Assembly: GCA_015680685.1 (NCBI GenBank) | Contig: MNCI01011336.1 | Location: 398,574-462,573 of the forward strand | Source of the DNA: Gnetum montanum | Taxonomy: Eukaryota > Streptophyta > Gnetopsida > Gnetales > Gnetaceae | Direction of reading: 5' to 3' | Length of the DNA stretch: 64,000 bases | Part shown: positions 1 to 9,600 of the stretch, piece after piece | Layout of the letters: each line of letters opens with the position of its first letter | Numbering within the stretch: the stretch's first letter is position 1 | Translations under genes and position numbers: made by a program | Notes under the pieces: model-generated | The model's database searches: none | Seen by the model: the letters and a program-made list of their open reading frames with translations, nothing else | Told to the model about the DNA's origin: nothing

Positions 1-1451
1 AGGAGCTCTTCCAAAGTCGAAATGGAAGAGCGTGGGAGAGCTCTATACCAGTCCAAAGCCTTCCCGGTTAATGACATCGTGAAGACTCGGATTAAAGTGT
101 GCGGCCACTGCTATAACAACAAAGATTCAGATCTAAAGGTGGCTAGATGAGTATTGGAATCCCCCTCCCCATTATACTTGGTAAAGTGAGGGAGGGACAT
201 CCCTGGTGGCAACGACAGCATAGGGACCGCTCGATTGATCGGATCATCCTGATAGAAGTCTATGATCTGAATAGTATCAGATCCAGCGGTCTTGAGGCGT
301 CGAACCTCCTCGGTAAGCGTCTGGATAAGCTGGAAAGCCTGGTCTAGACCTGTTAACGGAGGTGCCTGTGCAGTAGGCGCAGGAGGCTGGACCGGAGGGG
401 CAGCCCTAGGAAACTGGAATGCAAGAGGTGGTTGGCTAGCCGCTGGTGGAGCAGGGATTCCTGCGGGCTAGGGGGCCTACGAAGACCACCATCCACCGGT
501 CTGAGACGAGGGATTAACTCCTGCCTGCTGCGCGAGATAATGGTAGGTATATTGAGGAAAAACCTGCGAAAATTGTGCCGCAGGTGCGACCGAAGGCTGT
601 GCACCGTACACTGCAGACGGATGATGTTGCGTAGCAGGGTCGATCCATTGGCTTGTTGCAGGATATTGAATAAAGGTGTGCCGTGGCACGGCTGCTGTAT
701 TTTGCTGAGTTGGCGGAGGCGGGAACATTTGCGCTGAACGAGTTACCGGTACAGTGTGAGCTTGTACCTGAGGGATAAAATGGGGTGCGGCGGTTGCCGG
801 GACCACCGCTGGGATACTAAGTACCCGTGGTGATGGAACCACGCCCTCGTTATGGTGCGGTATTTGTAATTGTAGCCCAGACGGCTGCGCATTGGCCTGC
901 GGAAGGACAGGGATTTGCGTCTGCGCGGTCACGGCTGGGTCAAGAAAGGCTGCCTCTCCGTTGAAGGGGAACGACGGATTTATGTGGGTGTGGGACGTCA
1001 GAGTATGGAACGAATGTTCAGACAAGGCCGCGAATTCGTCCTCTGCCTCTTCCCCATGCTGAGGCTCCACCGCAGGTTGTGAAGTCTGGCCTCTGGCCAT
1101 GACCAACTGTGCGATGAGCTCGTGTTGGTGTTCGGTCAAGGGGATTATGTCGTAGGCTGTCGGGTTAAAATCATACCCCCCTCGGTGGAGCACCTCAAAG
1201 TTTCGTTTTGCCTCCAGCTCGGCTCGGCTAAGAGCCAGCCTCGCCTGGATCTTGACGCATATGAAATTGTATTCTTCAGGGGTTATAACCGTGAAGATAG
1301 GCTCTTTCCCCTGAAGCCGTAAGGAACGGCGCAATGATCCCTGAGGCCCGGTTGCGCCAGGAGCTAGTCCTGTGGCTGCTGTTGGATTGACAGGTGTGAC
1401 TCCCAGATCAGTAGAGACCATGGCGGTTGTGTTTGAATAAAAAGAATCCAT
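1..1451 (-). pseudogene. gag of element D (partial, three in-frame TAG stops)
   Basis: Encodes the capsid-type Gag of a Tat-like Ty3/gypsy element. Start chosen at ATG 1451, reading MDSF; the open frame reaches 1517, and a later ATG at 1421 aligns best with A's gag start. From the N-terminus there is a region rich in basic and polar residues, a long Pro/Gln/Ala-rich linker, then the retrotransposon gag domain with the LPPGM, FTKYNGEGD and GKALDWYRALPR blocks near the window edge. The same blocks occur at 22960-23330 in element A. In-frame stops are TAG at 477-479, 468-470 and 111-113. At the last one A reads CAA-CAA-TGG, so the stop replaces a Gln codon. No frameshift is seen, so the decay is recent. 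Confidence 0.85.
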
Positions 1452-1674
1452 TGATCCACGAAGTCTACTGTGACTGATAATGGGATCTAAGATAAAATGG
1501 CTGGCAACAAAAAGCACAAAAGGATTTCTACCCTGTAGGATTTCAAAGAAATCGTCCTTGCGACCGATCTATACCACACGATTGACCGTAGACTTCCCTA
1601 GAGGTATCACGTCTATGGTTTAGGGTATTGATCACTACCAGGGCTACCCTAAATATTCGGATCGGAGCCTGAAT

Positions 1675-1698
1675 GCCCTCCTTCTAGCTCCAGAAAAC
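1675..1698 (-). other. primer-binding site of element D
   Basis: Directly inside the LTR, the minus strand reads TTCTGGAGCTAGAAGGAGGG, nearly the same as the 18-base site after the LTRs of elements A (21645), C (12750) and I (46502). Its position next to the CA end of the LTR is that of the tRNA primer site. I could not assign the tRNA with confidence. Confidence 0.6.
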
Positions 1699-2393
1699 TG
1701 TTGCGACAGAAAACATCGGCAGCTGGAAATACCGACCGAGTTTCCGGCACACACAGTTTTAGCCACGGATCCGTGCGAGGGCTATGCTGGAAAAAACGAA
1801 TCCGCGGTGCCCTGAACGGTCTTGTCGATCAGACAGGGACTTACGAGTCAGTAAAACAATGTAAATTACGCAAAAAGAAAGCGATCTGGTTCGAGGAGTC
1901 GTAAAACAAGGGGCAAACGATGTAGACGGATTATAACGGTGATAATGCTAAACACGATGAAAGGAGGCTGACATAAGAGACGCACGTAGCTTCAAGATCT
2001 GCGCTTTGACTTAACAATGTGTATTTTGCATGAGAAATTACACTGGGGAATCTCTGATTACAGGATATGAAACAAGCACAAAACAACGAGCAAAACGGCC
2101 TAAACAGAAGTCCGATCTACCTTGTGGGCTAAGGCTGAGATGCAAGGCAGGCCAAGCTTTGACGTCTACCGATCAATTGTTTCTGATTGATAGAGTCTTT
2201 TCAGCAGAACGATTACTCCTGTCCCCGGTGCTCAAGGCGAACTGTGCTTTGCTTCGGCTGTAAAGTGATGATATCAGCAATTGCCAAAGCGCTGTTCTCT
2301 ATAGCTCTGCTCCAAAGTGCTAAATGCTCTGGTGCTTAGAAATATGCATCTGCTTCTCTGATTTTGCCAACCTCTGTATCTTTGTCAACTGAG

Positions 2394-2402
2394 ATATTTA
2401 TA
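2394..2402 (-). promoter_or_regulatory. TATA box of D LTR
   Basis: The minus strand reads TATAAATAT followed by CTCAGTTGAC. Element A's LTR has the same context (TTATAAATATGCCAGTTGAC at 21199), so this is the conserved LTR core promoter; transcription would start about 30 bp further left. Confidence 0.65.
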
Positions 2403-2580
2403 CGTCGCGACGCTCCGTGAAAAAAGACGCAACCCTGATGACGTGAGTCCCAGATGTTTCGGGTCCCGTCGACTTGATCATTTTAAGTCAGACTGTGACT
2501 ATGCACAACACGCTCATTTGCGTGCTGTGCGTGTGAGGAGCGGGTACATGCTGAGCGTGCTTCAATTGTCTTCAGGCTGC

Positions 2581-2620
2581 ATTACACTCATTAGCATTGT
2601 GTCGCGTGTATGAGTGTAAT
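2581..2620. repeat. 11-bp perfect inverted repeat in D LTR
   Basis: ATTACACTCAT at 2581-2591 is the reverse complement of ATGAGTGTAAT at 2610-2620, with an 18-base loop. It lies in U3 next to the tandem repeats. Confidence 0.7.
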
Positions 2621-2652
2621 CCGGTGTAGACAACAACAGGCTTAGAATTGTT

Positions 2653-2848
2653 TTACGCTCACTACGCAGCTGCGCGTAACCACGCGTAAATAATGTGCCA
2701 CTTATGCTCACTACGCAGCTGCGCGTGATGAAGCGTAAACAATGTGCAACTTACGCTCACTACGCAGCTGCGCGTGATGAAGCGTAAACAATGTGCAACT
2801 TATGCTCACTACGCAGCTGCATGTGATGAAGCGTAAACAATGTGCTGC
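2653..2848. repeat. four 49-bp tandem repeats in U3 of D LTR
   Basis: Units begin at 2653, 2702, 2751 and 2800. Each starts TTACGCTCACTACGCAGCTG and ends in a GCGTAAA-AATGTGC block, so each unit is itself a near-palindrome (TTACGCT ... AGCGTAA around CGCAGCTGCG). The middle two are almost identical. The repeats sit upstream of the TATA box, where enhancer repeats would be expected. Confidence 0.85.
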
Positions 2849-3104
2849 TTTAATGATGACATATGCAATGGCACGCACCGTCGCGTAACAAGCGTAAAGA
2901 CAAGTTACTCATGCATTGCAAGAAAAAATATTGAACTGTTGTGCTTTTCTAGACTCTGCCTTCGACTGCCTTGGAGCTTATTACGCTCATTACGCTGCCA
3001 TGCGTGATAGAGCGTAAACTTGTCTTTGAACAAAATTGATGTGCGCTCTCGCTTGAATTGCGAATCTTTGCCTGAGGCCGACTCGTAATTTTCACGGTGT
3101 TTCA

Positions 3105-4467
3105 AGGTGAAGCTAGATGTTTATTGGGTAATAAAAAAAATGCAAAAAATTTTCTAAGTATGGGGGCACTAGAAAGGTTAGAAAAATTTTCTAAGTTTAG
3201 GTGTTACGCTCATCCCACGTTATGTGCGGAACATGGGAAAATCCCAAAGAGGGTGATGTGTCCTTCAACTCGGAAGGGTATAAATAAGGGTTTTACCATA
3301 GTAAAGCTATTATTTTCAAAGTTAAAGCAAATAGTCATTGAGTGTAGTGTGGCTGAGACTAAGGGAGACAAAGTGTAGCAACAAAAAAGTGGAAGCTAGA
3401 GCATAACAAAGAGAAAGAAGGAAGCGAGAGTGTGATAATTAATCATGATGTGCTATAGTAAATGACAAAACCTTGGCCTCACCAATGTGGAAAAAGGATA
3501 ACACACATTGAGGCACCTTCCCATGGCATACATAGAGGACTATAAGGAGACACTGTCAGCCAGGTAAGATGCTACACTCTCCCTTTGTGGTTTCATTTTG
3601 TTATTTCTTGTCTACTTTGGGATTTTTGGAGTTTTGAGGGTGTCCTACCTTGAGCAGGGACAACCACCATCACTATGGCCATCATGAGTCATAGCCAAGA
3701 AAGTGAGTGCATGTGATGCATTTTTTTTGTTTAGCGTTTTTGAGTTTTTTGCTATGAGGGTTTGGTGTCCTGCGCATGACATGGGACAAGGGTTCTATTG
3801 ACATCCCATGCATGGCACAAAATAAGCATTTCTTTACATCCTGTGTGTAGTGTGGCTCAAGGATTTTCCTTCGCATCCCACACGCAACATAAGATAGGGC
3901 TCAGCCGAGGTGACTTGAAGGTAGAAATAGAGTGTGACAATCTAGGCAGGGTGACTATGAGGGTTACGGCTATTATGCTAGGGTACATTCCTAAGAGTGT
4001 AACAAGAAGTTAGAGAAATTTTGGTTTCTTGGCATCACACTTTATAGACAACATAGTCAATATCTTACACTCTGTAGTGAGCGTACCCTACAGTTTTTTT
4101 TAAAATTTTTGATAGTTGGACATTTTTGTGGTTGTTACAATATGTGAGGGGCATAACCAGCACTTAGAAAAAATTTTGTAGTTAAGAAGCATAACCAGCA
4201 CTTTAAAAAAATTGTAGTTTTAAAAGTTACACTCTATGGGGAGCGTAACCAAAAATTAGTGGATTTTGTTTTATACAATGTAGATGTTAGTGTTGTGCCC
4301 TGTTGGGAACTAGGCATGTCAGATGTGTATGCTGACATCCCTTTCTGGTGGGGCTTTGCGAGGAAGTTAAGATCTTTTCTCTTAATATGTTAAGTTTAAT
4401 TTATATGCATGTTTTCAGTTTTTTATCCAATGCTAACATTCTCCTTTTTTCACTATTATGGTCGTAG
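3105..4467 (+). other. spacer between D and C's antisense gene: proposed promoter, first exon and first intron
   Basis: No long conserved ORF. Visible features are the TATA-like box at 3279, a short ATG frame 3523-3563 ending in a consensus donor (CAG/GTAAG at 3561-3568), and an acceptor TCGTAG at 4462-4467. Splicing 3563 to 4468 keeps the frame of the large exon that follows. Scattered TACGCTC and GAGCGTA motifs (3204, 4078, 4240) resemble those of the LTRs. Nothing else is recognisable. Confidence 0.4.
3279..3287 (+). promoter_or_regulatory. candidate TATA box for C's antisense gene
   Basis: TATAAATAA follows a GC-richer stretch and stands 244 bp before the ATG at 3523 proposed for the first exon of the plus-strand gene. 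Nearby, 3205-3245 has TTACGCTC and ACGTTATG motifs like those in the LTRs. It could also be a fragment of an LTR promoter. Confidence 0.35.
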
Positions 4468-7400
4468 GATATTACTAAAATCCATCCTCATTGTAGCTGA
4501 GTTGGTGGGCATCTTGTGCTACATGAGCGAGCCTGTGCCTGCACCAGACATACATGTAAGCCACCAAGTGATATGGTTTATGCTGGGTGCACAACAATTC
4601 CTAAAATTTTTTCTCTGCTTCTTCATTGTGATGATATGGTCACACTTGGTGGTAGAAGTAGCAAGTGTCATAATGGAAACACTATTGCCCAAGGTGAACC
4701 AAGGCATTTTAAGGTTCATATCTAATGAGCCTACTGACAACAAAGGAGTAGGAAGCTTAGGCTGGGGCTGCAAGGGCCTTAGGCTTTTTTCCAAGATGTG
4801 GGAAATGCTTGAATTTTAGTGCTACAACAAGAGCAACACTTTCTTCATTGTTTGACGCCTATACACTCTTTTCTAGAACCCACCTAGGATGGTGTATTAT
4901 GCTGGAGGGTGAGTCTCCTTATGATTTCTTATACTACTTATTAGATTATGACTTAAGATGCTAACTACTGATGTCTATTTTCAGGTTTTCCATTGATGCA
5001 GATGGCCTCCATGATGAAGAAGGGGTGTTAAAATTGACTCAAATTGCCCTATAGGAATTCTCATCTTTTGAGAATGTTTCTGTAGCAATGAATGGATAGA
5101 TTAGGGTAGAATTAGTGGAACTCCCTCCTGGTGTCGAGCTCTCAGCTAGTTGGACGCTGAGTGGGCAACTAGATTACCAAGAATGGAGGAAGTTTAAATC
5201 CCACTACCACCATCCCACATACCATTCATGCCATGTGAGTCATGTGTCACTTATTTTTATTCACTTTTTCTTTATTTTTCTCATGTTGCTAATTTTACCT
5301 TTGCTTATTGTAGTTGCGGTTAAGTCAAGAGAAGTTACAGTGGTTTCTATAAGTCACACTAAGGCCACTCTCATCTTTAAATATGGGGAGGTTGAGTGTT
5401 CAAAACACTGGTCATGCTACAAGGCCCTAGTGGAGAAAGTAAGGAATCTTCATGGGCTAGGCTCATGGACCTTTTTTTGGCTATTAGCCCACACATCCTA
5501 ATGGTCAAAATGATTTACCTAATTGAATCCTTCACTAAGAGTGTCGATCACTTTAGCACATGGGTTTGTAATGTGTGAGTGACCTTTGAAATTACAAATG
5601 AATTCTTTGTAGACCTATTCAACATCCCCTTTTAGGGTCTACTAGTTTCAGAAAAGATCAACAAAGACCTAGACCATAGAGGGAATGTTGAGTGGTTGGG
5701 CACTTCCAAGGTCCATAAAGGAATACAAGTTAAGGAGGTGAATGTACCTATGGTCCACAACCTCTACCTAGTCTTTCGAGATCATGAATTTTCAAAACTA
5801 CTTTTCCAAGATTCTTGAGGTTGATCAAGCATGGGTGATGAAGGACATGATAGAGAAGGAGATATGGTAAAACTGGGCCAATTACCTTGTCAACAACCTA
5901 CATGCTCAAGTCATTAAGCTACGCCACAACCTTCAAGCATGATCACATGTGCACTTTTCTTTCTTCATAGCATGCCTAAGAAGGTTTGTGGAGTTTTTGG
6001 TGATTCATGAGAAAGGGTGGTGGGTGGTGTAAGACCACCACCAAATTTCTAGGCCATGGATTCATTACCTATTTAACACCACATGGTCACAGGACACTTT
6101 GGAAGTGATTAGTGAGTCATTTTTCGTAATGACTAGAGGCAATGTAGGATGATCCTACTACACATATGATAGTGCCAAGGAGGCCCCCCCAACCAACACC
6201 AGAAATCCAGTGAGAGAAGCACAACTCATTGCCAAGATAGTAAGATCATCCAAAATAAAGATTAAGAAGCCAAATACAGGAGCCCGCACGTGAAGTGGAA
6301 GAGGGTGGAAAAAAACTCCAATTTAAGCTTTGTAATGTGCACTCATAAATTGTAATTATGCATTATTTGATACTACTATAATATATCATGCTATATTACA
6401 CTCATTATTTACCATTCTAAATTTAATTTATGTGACACAGGTAAGAGAACCCCTGTAGCGATAATGAAGCCCATGGAGGATGATGTCCCTCAACCTAAGG
6501 GACAAATGGTAGATAAAGAGGAATGTGAAGCTATCAAAGAGTTAAGGCAACTTAGGGAAGAAGGGTTGTACTTCAAAGGGGGTGAGTTTGAGAATTTTTT
6601 TAATGGTGTGCAGATGGATCATCCCCTCACTCTCACACCTATGGGCTTCTTGGGTAGGAGCTTTGCACTATCATTTTTTTATTCTCCTTTTTTATTTGTT
6701 TCATTGCTATTGTTCTTCCTTATCCTTTTTTTATTTTGTTTTTTTAACTTTCACACCCTTAGCTATTATCTATCTGATAATCACTAAGTGTGTTAGTTGC
6801 AACAGTCAGTGTTTTCACTGAATGTTCAGCATCCACATCCACCTTCTGCATGCAACCGTGGATGGAGGCTTTGAATAAGTTTACCTTCATGCAAGGCATG
6901 GTGGATGATATGATAGATCATATAAAACAAATAGACCCTAATATTGGTATGTCTATTTTTATTAATTTTTTTATTTTTACCAATTTTTACTTGGTTCATG
7001 GCTAACATCATCTTGCCTATTATGTAATGACAAGTTCATAACTTAAGTGGGACCTGAATAGGGTAGTCTAGATTGATGTCATGCCTAATTTTTCCTCTAA
7101 GGTGGAGCAAGTGCCTCATCATGTATATGAAAAGGAAAGCAAATGCACGTTTTACTCTACAAGAGCATTGGGGGAGTGCAGATGCATTAATGAGTACCTA
7201 TCGAAATGGGTGCAAGAGCTTCAAGAAAAGGGGGCAAGCTAGGAGGCAAAAATGAAGGACTTACAATCCTGCTATGAATTCTTAGTGGCATGTGAAAAAT
7301 TAGATGGTAGCTGACACATGACCAAAATTAATTATATTAGGTATTGATTAGCTATTCAAGGCAAGAATGAAGCCACTTGCGAGGTGATTGAGGAACAACT

Positions 7401-8080
7401 GTAGATGGACCTATTAGCAAGAAAAAAATCAAGACTGGAAGGATTATAGCACGAAAGTGTACCAATGGGGCCAAACTCAAAAGGATCATAGGCACCAATA
7501 TAAGCAAGAACATGAAGCATACCATAAAAACTACCAAGATGACCCTACGGAGTGTTGATGGTAAGAGATATTTCTTAATGCAATTAGTGCAACATAGGCT
7601 TATGAACTATTCACAAACAACGTAGTGGTGAGTGAAACCTTAGAGAGATAGATCACTTTGCCTCCTAGAGAGGTCACCTCTATAAGGTTTTCACTAGGAC
7701 CACCCTCATGGATGGCCATAGAAAAAGGGAAAACCCTTACAAGTATTAACCTTGGCGAGGAGGACTAGCCATAGTTATCAAAGGACAAAATCCTCCAACA
7801 CCTAGAGGCTAGCCTCGACAGAATGCCCCTAGACATGGATGTGGATCCTTCTTAGGTTGGTTTGGTTTGCATTTTTTTACTTACTTTATTTTAATGTTTT
7901 ATGTTACCTCAGTTTTTGGATAATTTATTGTTTTATTTTTATTTAATGCAGGTCCCAAGTGATGGTGCAAGACCCAGTGAAGTAGTAGATGAAGAGGAAG
8001 AGCAAGCTCCCTAGCCACCACCACACATTGTAGGCTAGAATGCCTGAAATATAGCCCTACTATTGGGAAATTTTGTGCTT
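3523..8080 (+). pseudogene. antisense extra gene of element C: FCP1/HAD-like exon plus unknown downstream exons
   Basis: A multi-exon gene on the strand opposite to C's gag. Proposed exons start 3523-3563, 4468-4908, 4985-5234, 5325 onward, with GT-AG introns whose phases agree. The second exon has the order of an FCP1/NIF-type HAD domain: a hydrophobic strand then VAELVGILC where the family has DxDGT/DLNG; FLKFFLCFFIVMIWSHLV, like the family's FLxFxxxxFxVxIWS block; then SNTFFI and NPPRMVYYAG near 4845-4905. Catalytic acids are lost. Later exons (a WTLSGQLDYQEW block, MDLFLAISPHI at about 5468, KFTFMQGMVDDMIDHIKQID at about 6881) match element A's antisense gene but no family I can name. In-frame stops and shifts make it a pseudogene. 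Confidence 0.55.
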
Positions 8081-8234
8081 TTAGATATTTCATGTTTTAG
8101 ATGTAAACTTGAACTATATATCTTATTGATAATTTAATAGAAATGTGATGATTATTTGCTTGTCATTTTATTGTATTTTATGTAATGTTATTGTATCTTT
8201 GACTTGCGATTTAATTGATGTAATTAGGCTGTTG

Positions 8235-8460
8235 AGGACCCTATGCTAGTTTAAGGCCATGGCAGAAGGGTCATCGCTAGTTTAAGGTCGTTTTGGGTCA
8301 TCTCTAGTTTATGGTCATTTTGGGTCATCGCTAGTTTAAGGCCATTTCAAGCCATTGCTAGTTTAACAATATTTTGGGCCATCGTGTAAAAGGGAGTTGG
8401 TTCCCAGTTTTAGGCCTTGGTAGATCATGCAATAGTTTATGGTATTTTTGAGCCATGTTA
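8235..8460 (-). repeat. degenerate tandem array with GCTAGTTTAAGGCCATTTTG motif (element C)
   Basis: About seven imperfect copies of a roughly 30-bp unit, GCTAGTTTAAGGCCATTTTG followed by GGTCAT or close variants, at the 3' side of the antisense gene. In element-sense orientation the unit reads ATGACCC-AAAATGGCC-TTAAACTAGC, the same as the array at 25745-26065 in element A. Confidence 0.7.
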
Positions 8461-8750
8461 TTTTTTTTTTTTTTTGAAAAAGGCTAAACAAAACTACATG
8501 AACTAAAGAAATGACATAACTAACACAGGCTGTAAACAATAATGTAATTGTAATTATATAGGTAAATGTCAAAGGACAAGTGAAACATGCAGGTGAACTA
8601 ACGGCATGCCTTAGTCACGTAAGTATTTTCTGACCTGATGGGGAATAGGAGGTGTTTAGGGCCTAGGAGGCACAAGATGGTATTCTCCTAGAACTTCATC
8701 TATTGCAAAAAAGGGCAATTCTACCCAAAGAGCTCCCTTAGGGAGGTTTC
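8461..8750. other. spacer in element C
   Basis: A homopolymer T run at about 8461-8475 and AT-rich sequence joining the repeat array to the protease remnant. No coding signal that I can support. Confidence 0.5.
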
Positions 8751-9600
8751 ACATTTCACCTGGTTGTTTCAAATCAACCAAACAACATTGACTTTCATTT
8801 TGAACAAGTGGTGCATCTTTAGAGAACTCTACCTTTGACCCTTGTTCTGTATCTACATTGTTGATGATTGGAGGGGCTACATTGTCACCAAAGATCACCA
8901 CCTCCCCACCCTCATAAGGAAGTGGATCTCTTGGTGAATGGGTGAAGAAATGGTTCGAAGTTGCGCTAGCCAAGACCTCTCTAGAATTAAGTTGAATTTA
9001 TGCATTTCTTCAACCACAATCAATTCAGCATTAGTGGGGAATTACTCCTCTACCACAAAATCTATTGTGACTATTCCTTTTACAACCACACATGTTCCAT
9101 TAAAGGATTTTAAGCATATTTTTGTTGTCGACCTAATTTGGTCAACCAACCCAAGCTTTTCAATGATAACAAATGGGATGACATTGGTTGCTGCTCCATC
9201 ATCAACATGCATCTTGTGAATTTTATATTAGCCTACATGAATCATTATAAACATGGATTCACTAGTTACCTAACCCTTTTCAAGATCAACCTTAACTACC
9301 TCATCATGAAATGTCAAGGGTATTGACCTTAACTCTTGACTTGTGGGTGAAAACATTATAGTATGAATGGCCTTTTCATTTGTTGGAATATCTTCCTTAA
9401 CTAAAATAGATGTTAGCATGTGAACCAAAGCCTCGTGATGAGTAGCAAAAGTCATTATCAAGTCATACAAGCTTAAGCTTATGTTCTGTTTCTTGAGAGC
9501 CTGCTTAACTTGTGCCAACATATTTAAGAAATATTTTTCACCATCTTTTGTTTTGGTGGATTTTACCTTCTTCATGCATCCTAATAGACAAATCTCCCAG
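8750..9600 (-). pseudogene. protease region of element C
   Basis: Retropepsin-type aspartic protease remnant, minus strand. Upstream is the conserved block QVKQALKKQNISLSLYDLIM (about 9499-9440), equal to QVKQALKQKNTTLSLYDLLM in element A at 24745. The active-site region, read through stops near 9200-9150, gives the element's form of the motif, VDDGAATNVIPF, followed by hydrophobic sequence and the LILERSWLAQLR block typical of the C-terminal protease strand. Frames are interrupted by TAG and TAA codons, so no active enzyme is expected. Confidence 0.7.

Larger units (their letters stand above)
1..3104 (-). mobile_element. Tat-like Ty3/gypsy retrotransposon D, 5' part (continues past window start)
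   Basis: Read on the minus strand this is an intact 1406-bp 5' LTR, a primer-binding site, a short leader and the start of gag; the rest lies left of base 1. The LTR begins TGAAACACC on the minus strand, the same start as the LTRs of element A at 20505 and 35431, and its gag aligns throughout with A's gag. It is the best preserved Tat-family copy here: the gag frame runs from 1451 to the window edge without a frameshift and with only three stops. Its target-site duplication cannot be tested because the other end is outside the window; the 5 bases outside the LTR are 3105-3109. It probably sits inside element C. Confidence 0.85.
1699..3104 (-). repeat. 5' LTR of element D (1406 bp)
   Basis: Bounded by TG at both plus-strand ends read inward: minus strand TGAAACACC at 3104 and CGCAACA at 1699. 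A TATA box (minus strand TATAAATAT) lies at 2394-2402, about 700 bp from each end, so U3 is about 700 bp. U3 carries four 49-bp tandem repeats and several hairpin-forming motifs with the core AGCGTAA. The length fits the value inferred for A's LTRs once their assembly gap and insert are allowed for. Confidence 0.85.

Noticed and set aside
2653-2848. Regular repeats resembling a CRISPR array
   Set aside because: Units are head-to-tail 49-bp copies without unique spacers, inside a plant LTR.
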